Positions 26,239 through 33,457 of a DNA stretch of 64,000 bases are shown one piece after another; position 1 is the stretch's first letter; each line of letters starts with the position of its first letter. The DNA comes from Streptomyces sp. T12 (GTDB taxonomy: Bacteria > Actinomycetota > Actinomycetes > Streptomycetales > Streptomycetaceae). The position numbers and the translations under genes are program-made. The notes below the pieces were generated by a model. That model saw nothing but the letters and a program-made list of their open reading frames with translations. It searched no databases and had not been told where the DNA came from. The DNA is taken from NCBI RefSeq assembly GCF_028736035.1, contig NZ_CP117866.1, forward strand, positions 3,224,001-3,288,000. The letters are read 5' to 3'.

Positions 26239-27957
26239 TCAGGCAGAGGTGCCCGTGACCGCGGTGCCGGACCTGGTCAGCGTGTACGTCAAGATCGCCC
26301 CGCTCCAGAAGTGGAAGGTGAGGGTCACGGTGGTGTTGTCGGTGACACCGTCGAAGAACGCGGTCGGCAAGGTGATCGTGCCTGCGGTGTAGTCCGGTGC
26401 GAAGGCCACATTGAACTGCTTGTACGTCGTCCAGGACTGCGGACCGGCGGCGGTGCCGTCGGCATAGACGGCTTCCATCGTCGCCAACTTGTCGCCGTTG
26501 AACGCGGTGGGTATCACCAGCGAGGCTGTCGTACCCGTCGCGCTCGTCAGTACCGACTTGTCATAGGTGATGACGTTGACGGCCCAAGGAATTCCGTCCG
26601 TGAACCGGAGGGACAGGACGGCATTCGTGCCGTACTCCTGCGACTCGGTCAGCCGGCTGAGCGTCGCCGCTGCGATCGTCAGCGTGTTGCCGCTGACGGT
26701 GTAGTCCACGCCCCGGATCAGGGGGCGGGTGCCGACATCGATCCGCAGCAGCCTGGTGCCGTTGAGGTTCAGCGTGATCGTCGCGTCCGTCGGGGTCTTG
26801 CCCTTGGGCACGAAGAGCTGATCGGTGGACGCGGTGCCGGAGCGCCCGGTCCAGCTCGACCGTATCTGCGCATAGAGGCTCGGGTCGTTCCATTGCAGGG
26901 TGCGGCGGTTGAAGCGACTGCCGTTGTCCCACAGCATCGTGGTCAAGCCCCGGTAGCGCGCGTAGTAGCCGAGATACTCGAGGTACTTGAGCGTCTCGCC
27001 CTGTTCGACCGTGCCGGGGCCGGAGTCCCAGCCGAGCAGCCCGTACTCACCGACGACGACCGGGATCCCCTTGGCCACGAAGGCCCTGTGCAGCAGGTCG
27101 AACGTGTCGGTCAGGTCCTGCTGGGTGGCCGCGTTGAAGGTCGTGTAGCCGGCGAGGTTCACGCTGAAGGGCCAGAAGCTGTAGTAGTGGACCGAGGCCA
27201 CGAGGTTGGGGTCGTCGAGCGCGGAGAAGGTGGCGAGCAGGGTGTCGATCTTGGGCTGATCCGGGGTGTCCCCGAGGGTCGGCATGACGAGCAGGCGGTC
27301 GGCATTGCCTCCGCCGGTCGCGCGCACGACGGAGTGGAATGTCGTGTTGAGCTCGTTCATCAGAACGGCGTTCTGCTGATCGCCGGAACTGCCGGTGAAG
27401 AAGGGCTCGTTGATGCTCTCGAAAAGCAGTCGGCGCGGCTCGTCCCGGAAGGTGGCCGCGATCTGCTGCCAGGTGGCTGTGTACTGGGCCAGGACCGCGT
27501 CATGCTGGGTCGGCATGTTCGGCACCCACTGCCACGCGTCGCCGTGCATGTTGATCAGAACGTAAAAACCATCGGCCAAGGCCCAGTCGACCACCTGCTT
27601 GATCCTGGCCAGGAACACCGGGTCGAGGGTATAGGTCGGAGCCGGGCCCTCGTGCTGGCCCCAGGTCACCGGGATCCGGATGCTTCTGAAGCCCTGCGCC
27701 TTCAGCCTGCGGAAAAACGCCTGGGTCACCCGCGGGTTGCCCCACGCCGTCTCGTCGGCGCCGATGGCCTCGAAGCTGTTGCCCAGATTCCAGCCGGGCT
27801 GCATGTTTGCGACTACGTCCAGCGCGGACGCCGACGCGGCGGAAGCAGTGGACCGGGCAGCGGCCTGGGCGGCCGTCGGGATGGACAACGCCGTGACGGC
27901 GAGGGCCGCGGAGGTCGTCATGACCTGGCGACGAGTGAAACCGGTTGAACTCGGCAT
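26239..27957 (-). CDS. Secreted GH5 endoglucanase with CBM_X2-type domain
   Basis: A 572-residue secreted cellulase. The start at 27957 is preferred over 27969 because ggagag lies 4 nt upstream. A twin-arginine-like signal (TRRQVMTTSAALAV) precedes a GH5 barrel beginning at GWNLGNSFEAIG. The catalytic acid/base is Glu in SINEPFF (about 184) and the nucleophile is Glu in VVGEYGLLG (about 304). From about 385 a CBM_X2-like domain (DATITLNLNGTRLL, DYTVSGNTLTIAAA) and a second beta domain follow. Two LacI-type palindromes lie upstream, pointing to sugar-controlled expression. It is an intact gene within the degraded element. Confidence 0.9.
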   Translation of the reverse strand: MPSSTGFTRRQVMTTSAALAVTALSIPTAAQAAARSTASAASASALDVVANMQPGWNLGNSFEAIGADETAWGNPRVTQAFFRRLKAQGFRSIRIPVTWGQHEGPAPTYTLDPVFLARIKQVVDWALADGFYVLINMHGDAWQWVPNMPTQHDAVLAQYTATWQQIAATFRDEPRRLLFESINEPFFTGSSGDQQNAVLMNELNTTFHSVVRATGGGNADRLLVMPTLGDTPDQPKIDTLLATFSALDDPNLVASVHYYSFWPFSVNLAGYTTFNAATQQDLTDTFDLLHRAFVAKGIPVVVGEYGLLGWDSGPGTVEQGETLKYLEYLGYYARYRGLTTMLWDNGSRFNRRTLQWNDPSLYAQIRSSWTGRSGTASTDQLFVPKGKTPTDATITLNLNGTRLLRIDVGTRPLIRGVDYTVSGNTLTIAAATLSRLTESQEYGTNAVLSLRFTDGIPWAVNVITYDKSVLTSATGTTASLVIPTAFNGDKLATMEAVYADGTAAGPQSWTTYKQFNVAFAPDYTAGTITLPTAFFDGVTDNTTVTLTFHFWSGAILTYTLTRSGTAVTGTSA

Positions 27958-28007
27958 AGAACTCTCCATTGAGTCGAAAGCCCTTCCCTCATGTCGAAGG
28001 CGTCATC

Positions 28008-28023
28008 GTCGAAGCGCTTCGAC
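28008..28023. promoter_or_regulatory. LacI-type operator, perfect 16-bp palindrome
   Basis: GTCGAAGCGCTTCGAC is a perfect palindrome with the central CG typical of LacI-family operators. It is 51 bp upstream of the cellulase start codon. Half-sites gtcgaa also occur at 27973 and 27993. Confidence 0.72.
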
Positions 28024-28110
28024 AGGTTGGGGGAGCCTAGCGCAACCTGACGACGGAGAGAACGGGCTAATCCGCATGGAATCTCAATCGAGTTCGAAAG
28101 GTTGCGTGTC

Positions 28111-28120
28111 GAAGCGCTTC
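28111..28120. promoter_or_regulatory. Second LacI-type operator
   Basis: GAAGCGCTTC is a perfect 10-bp palindrome with a gtc flank, the same core as the operator at 28008-28023. The two centres are exactly 100 bp apart. Between them and up to 28321 no gene is seen; the 27958-28321 gap is cellulase control region plus IS debris. Confidence 0.65.
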
Positions 28121-28321
28121 TCCCCATGGGGCGTCAGGCCCGGCGTCACGCAAGCTCGTCGGGGTTCCCTGCTCATCTGCCGTCGATGCCGACCGGGCCG
28201 GCCCGCGAGCAGCGGACCGGAAAGTCCCGACAAGCCACTGGCCATCGAGGCGCTTCCAGCGGCCGTTCCTTCACGCAACGTTGCTCAGCCTGACTCTGTC
28301 GGGGATCTTGGATGGTCGGGC

Positions 28322-28523
28322 TCAGCTGCCGAGGGTTCGCCAGGGTTTTGACCGGGGGATCTCGTTCTGGTCCAGGAAGGTCTGGAAAGCGGTCGGCGGT
28401 CTCGGCGAAGAGGCTTCCTCGGTCGCTGGCTGACCGCTGAGGCGTTCGATGTTTCACGGCGATGGCCGTGAGGACGTGTTGCAGGTGGGCTTTCGGCTGT
28501 CCTCGGTAGCGGCAGTGGCGCAT
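28322..28523 (-). pseudogene. IS1182-type transposase 3' remnant
   Basis: The C-terminal end of an IS1182-family transposase. RHCRYRGQPKAHLQHVLTAI continues, after an extra base near 28452 (the ttt run), as RLSGQPATEEASSPRPPTAF and ends IPRSKPWRTLGS at a stop (28324-28322). All catalytic residues are missing. Confidence 0.7.
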
Positions 28524-28589
28524 GCCGTGTCCGTGGGCGAACTCAGGCGAGGGATGCGCTCGCTCCCGGCGTGTCCTCCGGTAGTCCGG

Positions 28590-28860
28590 TCAACGGTTCG
28601 ATGCTGCCCGCCGGCGCATCCGTCGGCGACCGTGACCGCTCCGGCGCTGGGACCGGAAGCGAACGCGGCCACCGCTGTGCCGGTCGCGTCGACCAGGTCC
28701 GTGATGCCGGGGGTGTGCAGCACGGCCGTACGGACCGGCTCGTCGTCGGCGGTCATGTACCGCAGCTCCGGCGACACATGCGGGTCGCGGAAGTGGTGAC
28801 GCAGATCGATGGTCAGGTGCGCGGCGGGAGGCTCGCCGTGCGCGACGGTGACGAAGTCGC
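28590..28860 (-). pseudogene. RapZ C-terminal-domain protein remnant
   Basis: A minus-strand frame matches the RapZ C-terminal domain: HLTIDLRHHFRDPHVSPELR, VRTAVLHTPGITDLVDAT, and VTVADGCAGGQHRT with the conserved GCxGGxHR. The stretch after HR is replaced and the N-terminus is cut at the GntR fragment. Stand-alone RapZ-C proteins occur in Streptomyces; in the full-length protein this domain binds small RNAs and metabolites. Here it is a scrap. Confidence 0.65.
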
Positions 28861-28879
28861 GTTCATTGCTGACCGTGTC

Positions 28880-29377
28880 GCATCGGGACGCGCGTACAAG
28901 CGCAACGAGCAGACGCAGACCGTGAGCCGTGTCGAGGCGGACAGCCTCGTAGCGGAGGGGCTGGGCGTCCCAGTCGGCTCCGAGGTGTACGCACGCGCCC
29001 GCCTCGTGAAGGAAGGGATGCAGCCGACTCATACCCTGACCAGCTACTACAGGCCGGAGCACGTCGAGGGGACACGTATCGTCGACCCCACCCCGGGCCC
29101 TGCCGGCCGTGGCGGCGGATACCGGGTCCTCTACGACGCCGGATACGAGATCGACCACATGAGAGAGGTCCTGTTCGCCCGCATCCCGACTGCGGACGAA
29201 GTACAGCTCCTACAGCTCCCCGCCGGCGAGCCCGTAGTCGAGCTGCATCGGACCACGTACACGGCAGATGGCACGGTGGTTGAGTTCGCCGTGGGCGTCC
29301 ACGCGGCTTCTCGCTTCGCGTGGGAGTACGACTTCAAGGTTCCCGACTCGGCACAGGACAGGAAGGGGCAGGAATGA
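28880..29377 (+). pseudogene. GntR/HutC regulator lacking its HTH (UTRA domain only)
   Basis: The plus frame from about 28880 encodes a UTRA ligand-binding domain (RNEQTQTVSRVEADSLVAEG, YRPEHVEGTRI, LLQLPAGEPVVELHRTTY, FAVGVHAASRFAWEYDF). The GntR winged helix that should precede it is replaced by sequence antisense to the RapZ-C remnant. The stop overlaps the YdcF start (ATGA), showing the original operon. DNA binding is presumably lost. Confidence 0.75.
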
Positions 29378-30048
29378 TCTCGGCACGGGTATGGGCGGAT
29401 GCTCGACTCCTGTGGGACTACCACTTCATGCACCACGACGCACGGCCGTGTTCAGTGGCCGTGGGGCTTGGCAGCCACGACCTAGGCGTGGCCGACGTGA
29501 CAGCGGAGCTGTACCACCAGGGCATGGCTCCGGTCATCGTCTTCACGGGGGCCACCAGCCCCACGACCAGGGCGCGCATGCCGCGCGGTGAAGCTGTCCA
29601 CTACCGTGAGCGGGCGTTGCAGCTAGGGGTGCCCGATTCCGCAGTACTCCTGGAACCGCGTGCCACGAACACCGGCGAGAACATCGAGTTCACGAAAGCG
29701 GTGTTGGCGGAGACCGACGTCAAGGTCTCGTCCGTCCTGCTCGTGACCAAGCCGTACGAAGAACGGCGCTCGTACGCCATGATGCGGAAGATGTGGCCCG
29801 AGGTCGAAGTGGTGTGCGCGTCCACGCCGATGGGCTTGGAAGAGTACGCCGACTCCATCGGGGACGCCCGCATGGTGATCGACATGATCGTTGGCGCCCT
29901 GCAACGAGTGCTCGTCTTCCCGAGGTTGGGTCTGGCCATCGAGCAAGATGTACCAGACACCGTCGTAGCCGCCTTTGAGCGACTGTGCGTCGAAGGCTTC
30001 ACTAGCCGACTCATGCCAGCTGACGTTGCTGCCCGCCCCGGCACGTGA
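29374..30048 (+). CDS. YdcF/DUF218-family protein
   Basis: A 224-residue DUF218 (YdcF/SanA-like) protein. It shows GLGSHDLGVADVTAELYHQG at the first strand, VIVFTGATSP, then ATNTGENIEFTKAVL and LVTKPYEERRSYAMMRK, the family's conserved core. There is no signal peptide, so it is a cytoplasmic type. The ATG overlaps the truncated GntR gene by 4 bp, with a good ribosome site (ggaaggggcagga). YdcF proteins bind nucleotide-like ligands, but their function is unsettled. The gene seems intact. Confidence 0.85.
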   Translation: MISARVWADARLLWDYHFMHHDARPCSVAVGLGSHDLGVADVTAELYHQGMAPVIVFTGATSPTTRARMPRGEAVHYRERALQLGVPDSAVLLEPRATNTGENIEFTKAVLAETDVKVSSVLLVTKPYEERRSYAMMRKMWPEVEVVCASTPMGLEEYADSIGDARMVIDMIVGALQRVLVFPRLGLAIEQDVPDTVVAAFERLCVEGFTSRLMPADVAARPGT

Positions 30049-30321
30049 TGCCAGGGCGGGCAGCAGCCCACCCTGAGCTTCGTTCTGCACTTTCCCTGCC
30101 TCATCAAGGCCCGCGCACGGCGCGGGCGCGCCGCCTCTGCGGCGCGGCCTGCCTCCTGTCTGCGCCCCGGCTGGCCGCGCCCGGCGGCGCGCTGCGTGCA
30201 TGCGGGCAAGGGCGGGACATCATCCGCGGGCACAAGAAGATGCCTCCGGCGGGGGATCGGCCGACACCGGGATGGAGGGGGCGCCGTCGCCGACTGCGGG
30301 CCCGTAGTGGCGTGCGTGGGG

Positions 30322-30471
30322 GCTCCCATCCCGACCACCGTCGACCCAGGCAGAGCCGAGCAGACGCGGCCCATGGCGTCCAGGTCGTTCGTACAGTGGC
30401 GCGCTCCACCTGGGCGCCATGAACCACGCCTGCTCCACGGTGTGTGGGTCGACGGCGGACGGGATGGGAGC
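30322..30471. repeat. 150-bp imperfect inverted repeat
   Basis: Arms 30322-30385 and 30408-30471 pair over about 64 bases with a 22-nt loop. The outer block (gctcccatcccg ... cgggatgggagc) and the inner block (ccatggcg ... cgccatg, ccaggt ... acctgg) match best; about 15-20 positions mismatch, most of them in one internal stretch. It lies in the 475-bp gap between ydcF and the HNH gene; 30049-30321 shows no gene. It could be a miniature inverted-repeat element or a structured RNA. Confidence 0.65.
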
Positions 30472-30523
30472 TGGGGAGGCTTGCTGTTGAAAGGTAGGCT
30501 TTCTGTCAGTCCATTTGGCTACC

Positions 30524-31195
30524 ATGCATGGCGTGGCAACGTCGAGACCCAAAATTCCGAGCGAGCTGCGCCGACGAGTGCTCATTGAAGCTGGCCATCG
30601 CTGCGCGATTCCAACTTGCAAGTCCACGCCTGTCGAGATTGCGCACATCATCCCGTGGGCGAAAGTGCGAAAGCATGAGTTCAAAAATCTAATTGCGCTA
30701 TGCCCGACGTGTCATACGCGTTTCGACGACCCACATGGTCCTATAGATCGAAAGGCCATGCGTCAATACAAGGCGAACCTGAACCCCCTCCTGTCGATCA
30801 GCCTTGCCAATCGAAACGGGCAAGCCAACATGCTCGCTGCCTACCAGGAGCTTAGAGGGAGGTTTACGGAGTGGCTTCCGGTTGAAGTGGAATATGCGGC
30901 AATCAAGTCTCGTCGATCCTCATCACGCGAGAAAATCGAAAAAAACAAGTCGGACGCAGTGGATAAACTCGCATGGGCGATCGGCGCTGTAGCTGACTTC
31001 CAATCGGCCTGGGGTGAGTCAGAAGTTTCGGATCTGGCTGGAGCAATCTTTTACCATGTGGCCGACTGGTGTGATGAAGTCGAGAGCGCACCGTTCCCTC
31101 TCCCGGAAGCCTTGAAGCGGCGGGATATTTTAGAGGAGATTTCAGAAGCTTCAGCAGACCTTCATCTGATGGTATGTGAAGAGCTTTCGATGTAG
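30524..31195 (+). CDS. HNH endonuclease-domain protein
   Basis: A 223-residue protein with an N-terminal HNH nuclease domain. The zinc knuckle Cys are in HRCAIPTC and CPTCH, with catalytic HIIPW and the Asn in NLIALC. The rest (about residues 95-223) is an uncharacterised helical region with a basic linker (KSRRSSSREKIEKNK). G+C is far below the neighbourhood (28 of 60 bases in 30661-30720), marking it as recently acquired. The ATG at 30524 is used; a TTG at 30515 is possible, and no clear ribosome site is seen. HNH proteins in such islands often act in restriction or phage defence. Confidence 0.82.
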   Translation: MHGVATSRPKIPSELRRRVLIEAGHRCAIPTCKSTPVEIAHIIPWAKVRKHEFKNLIALCPTCHTRFDDPHGPIDRKAMRQYKANLNPLLSISLANRNGQANMLAAYQELRGRFTEWLPVEVEYAAIKSRRSSSREKIEKNKSDAVDKLAWAIGAVADFQSAWGESEVSDLAGAIFYHVADWCDEVESAPFPLPEALKRRDILEEISEASADLHLMVCEELSM

Positions 31196-31351
31196 AGTGC
31201 GCCACCTTCGAATGAACGGTTGGGTGTAAGGCCAGTGGAAAGACGAATGCAACGCAGCCGTACAGGGCGTGGGCAACGACCCAGCCCTTGGGTGGCCGTC
31301 TTTGGGCCGTCCGAGGGCGATCGGTGGTGGCCGCGGTCGACCAGCCTGGCG

Positions 31352-32329
31352 TTAGTACAAATGCAACCAATTGAGGTCCTTGGATTGCACAATCCCTTGA
31401 GAGAGTGCGCGCTGCACGTCTTCGCTGAATACATCTTTCAGATCCCAGAACCGCGGCTGACCTCCCCCGCCCCCAGAGTCACCGTATGCCTTAAAGCCGT
31501 CCGCGAGTGGGCGTAGTGTCGGGTCCGTCAGTGAAAGCCGTTCGTATAGAGCTGCTATAAGTACAGCAACCGTAGGGGAGTCTGATTGCCTCTCCATCAT
31601 AGACGTCATTGCCGATCCGGCGTCCCGTTTGGCCCCTGCTTCCGCGCTCAAATGCCTGACCATCGCCTGAGGAAGAAAAGGCATACGCGATGCGAACCAC
31701 ACTCCCAGGTCTGCAATGCAGAGCAGGTCCAGGCTCTCTCTTGGATGTCGCGCGTAAATGTTATCCATTTCAATGCAAATTGCTTGCACGTGAGCTTTCT
31801 GGTGATCTCCATTCCATGAATGCGAATGGGCGAGGAGTCCGACCGGGAAAGGTGGAGACATTTCTTCCCGGGGGCTACCTATCCGTGGTTTGATCCCTCT
31901 TTGGATCCTGGCTGCGCGATCAAAACCATCTCGGATTCCGTTCTTGTTTAGCGTTAGCTTAACACTAAAAGCGGCTGCGACGCCGCTCGCCAATACCTCT
32001 TCGCGAACTCGCAAGGCCCGCGGGTAACTGGGCTGAAAGATGATTAGGTCAGTTTCAAATAGATCATCTCCCTCCTCGGGGACAATGTACTTCCTTGTGG
32101 CTACCTCATAAGTTGGCGGAAGCCATTCGCTAAGAATTCGTGCCCAAGTTCCCTCACCGCCGTGTCCAGCGCGCTGTGGATCTGAGCGGGCTGCGCCATG
32201 TAGCCGGGTGTACTCCTGCTGTATGTCGTGCTCCACGGCTCGGAGCCACCTGTGATGAACGGCGCTCGTCTCGGGAGCGTGGGGTTGCGAAGATGGCTCT
32301 GGCATGGCGTCATGCTGGCGCTTGTCCAT
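31352..32329 (-). CDS. DUF6602-like protein, putative PD-(D/E)XK nuclease fold
   Basis: A 325-residue protein, AT-rich (27 of 60 bases G+C in 31921-31980). The N-terminal half fits DUF6602: GEGTWARILSEWLPPTYEV, then TDLIIFQPSYP and VAAAFSVKLTLNKNGI. In DUF6602 the last block usually reads like IEVKSTL; here Ser replaces the Glu before VK, so catalysis may be altered or lost. The C-terminal half is unassigned. It is convergent with the HNH gene, 156 bp apart. The start is uncertain (32329 used; 32305 and 32443 possible). Confidence 0.6.
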   Translation of the reverse strand: MDKRQHDAMPEPSSQPHAPETSAVHHRWLRAVEHDIQQEYTRLHGAARSDPQRAGHGGEGTWARILSEWLPPTYEVATRKYIVPEEGDDLFETDLIIFQPSYPRALRVREEVLASGVAAAFSVKLTLNKNGIRDGFDRAARIQRGIKPRIGSPREEMSPPFPVGLLAHSHSWNGDHQKAHVQAICIEMDNIYARHPRESLDLLCIADLGVWFASRMPFLPQAMVRHLSAEAGAKRDAGSAMTSMMERQSDSPTVAVLIAALYERLSLTDPTLRPLADGFKAYGDSGGGGGQPRFWDLKDVFSEDVQRALSQGIVQSKDLNWLHLY

Positions 32330-32550
32330 GAGCCAGTACAGCACCCGGCCGCTACCTGGCGTGAACCCGATGAGCAAGCCCGTCGTCTCGCGTGTGATCG
32401 TCTCTGGGCCGTCCCTGGGCCGTCCGACGCCCCCCGAGGCCACTCAACGGCGACCGACAGTGACAGTCGACCCACAGCCGCCAGCAGCGAACCCCCAGGT
32501 CACAGCCCCCCGGCCATACGGGTTTCCCCCAGGGGTAGCCGTCAGGCAAG

Positions 32551-32898
32551 ATGGGGCGCTTCTTTCCGCCGGGCGGCCGCGCTGCCTGGATGTCCTGGGG
32601 GACTTCCGTGATCATCGCTGTATCGGACGGGCACGACCCGGCCTACCAGCTCCAGACGAGCCTGCTCACGCTGATCTTTGGTATAGCGCTCATCAGTGTC
32701 GGACGGATGCTGCGGCGGACCGGACGGCTGCCTGCGTATCTCGACTTCAGACAGAAGGCGTTGGGCTCGCTGGCGCCGCAAGAGGGCAGGAGTGCCGGCG
32801 TCGGAAGGCTCGGCGCAGCCATGATCGCCGTGGGCGGGTTCTTCCTCTTCGGTACCGCCTGCCTCATACTCGGCGCGCTGGGCGTGCTCGGTCCGTGA
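32551..32898 (+). CDS. Small two-helix membrane protein
   Basis: A 115-residue protein with two membrane segments (LLTLIFGIALISVGRML and AAMIAVGGFFLFGTACLILG) joined by a basic cytoplasmic or extracellular loop. The start could instead be GTG 32608, which follows ctgggggac and would remove a poor N-terminus. No family is recognised. It is the last gene of the inserted element on the right. Confidence 0.5.
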   Translation: MGRFFPPGGRAAWMSWGTSVIIAVSDGHDPAYQLQTSLLTLIFGIALISVGRMLRRTGRLPAYLDFRQKALGSLAPQEGRSAGVGRLGAAMIAVGGFFLFGTACLILGALGVLGP

Positions 32899-33345
32899 GG
32901 ACAGACTCTGGGGGAGCCACGCCAGCTTCGGGGTGAGTGTCTAACTGCGTGACAACGCCGACGGACAGCGGCGGACGAGCTCGGAACACCTGCGGACCAC
33001 CGCAGCAGGTGAGAGGCACCCCAGCCCATGGGAGAGCGCTCCAGCGAGTTGCTTCGGGACGATGAAGTCTCCTGCCAAATCTCGGTGTTGTATTCGATGT
33101 TCGTACTCAGAACACCCGTCTACGGAACAGATGCGCCGTCTGCCAGGCCACACGCCCTCTACGACCCCGCGTACTCCACTGGCGGGCCGGGGCCTCTGTG
33201 GTGACGGCCCGTGAAGGGGACTCAGCCGCGTGTGGAGGGCACAACGAGGGCACAACGTCCTCACGCAGGTTCAACGGCTGCCAACGCCACCAAACGCTGT
33301 TTGCCCTGGTCAGCGACATAGCTTGACAGCCTCCGCAGATCATGC
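32899..33345. other. Gene-free stretch inside the element's right end
   Basis: No convincing gene on either strand. The one visible feature is a perfect 11-bp tandem duplication of gagggcacaac (33235-33245 and 33246-33256), about 90 bp before the right 29-bp repeat. It could be a recombinase arm site or chance. Confidence 0.5.
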
Positions 33346-33374
33346 GCGAAAGGGCGGCACCCCCGCACAGGGTG
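33346..33374 (+). repeat. Right 29-bp direct repeat (putative attR core)
   Basis: Identical to 22554-22582. It overlaps the left arm, loop and first bases of the right arm of the ppdK terminator, so the element seems to have entered a terminator rather than a tRNA gene. Confidence 0.75.
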
Positions 33375-33382
33375 CCGCCCTT
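33350..33382 (-). terminator. Strong hairpin terminator downstream of ppdK
   Basis: aagggcggcaccc (33350-33362) pairs perfectly with gggtgccgccctt (33370-33382) around a 7-nt loop. It lies 75 bp past the ppdK stop. Being symmetrical, it can also stop transcription from the element. Confidence 0.8.
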
Positions 33383-33457
33383 CCTTCGTGCACCGGAACC
33401 GCCGCCCATCGGTACTGAGGGTCGGGGACGGACGACGGCTCCGGAGTCAGGGGGAGG

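Larger units (their letters stand above)
22554..33374. mobile_element. Degraded integrative element between 29-bp direct repeats
   Basis: A 10.8-kb region bounded by identical 29-bp direct repeats. The left copy sits beside tyrosine recombinase remnants, the right copy beside ppdK. The right copy is part of a perfect 13-bp-stem terminator; the left copy has the same left arm and loop, but its right arm stops after five bases. Taking out 22583-33374 would rebuild that terminator after the excalibur gene. The cargo is a mosaic of broken genes, IS fragments and some intact genes, partly AT-rich. No intact integrase, replication or transfer gene was found, so it looks immobile. Confidence 0.72.

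Noticed and set aside
26227..27948. 573-codon plus-strand frame opposite the cellulase
   Set aside because: Shadow frame; the minus strand has a signal peptide, catalytic residues and a ribosome site.
22554..33374. Prophage or conjugative element
   Set aside because: No capsid, terminase, portal, relaxase, FtsK-like transfer or replication genes were found, only recombinase scraps.
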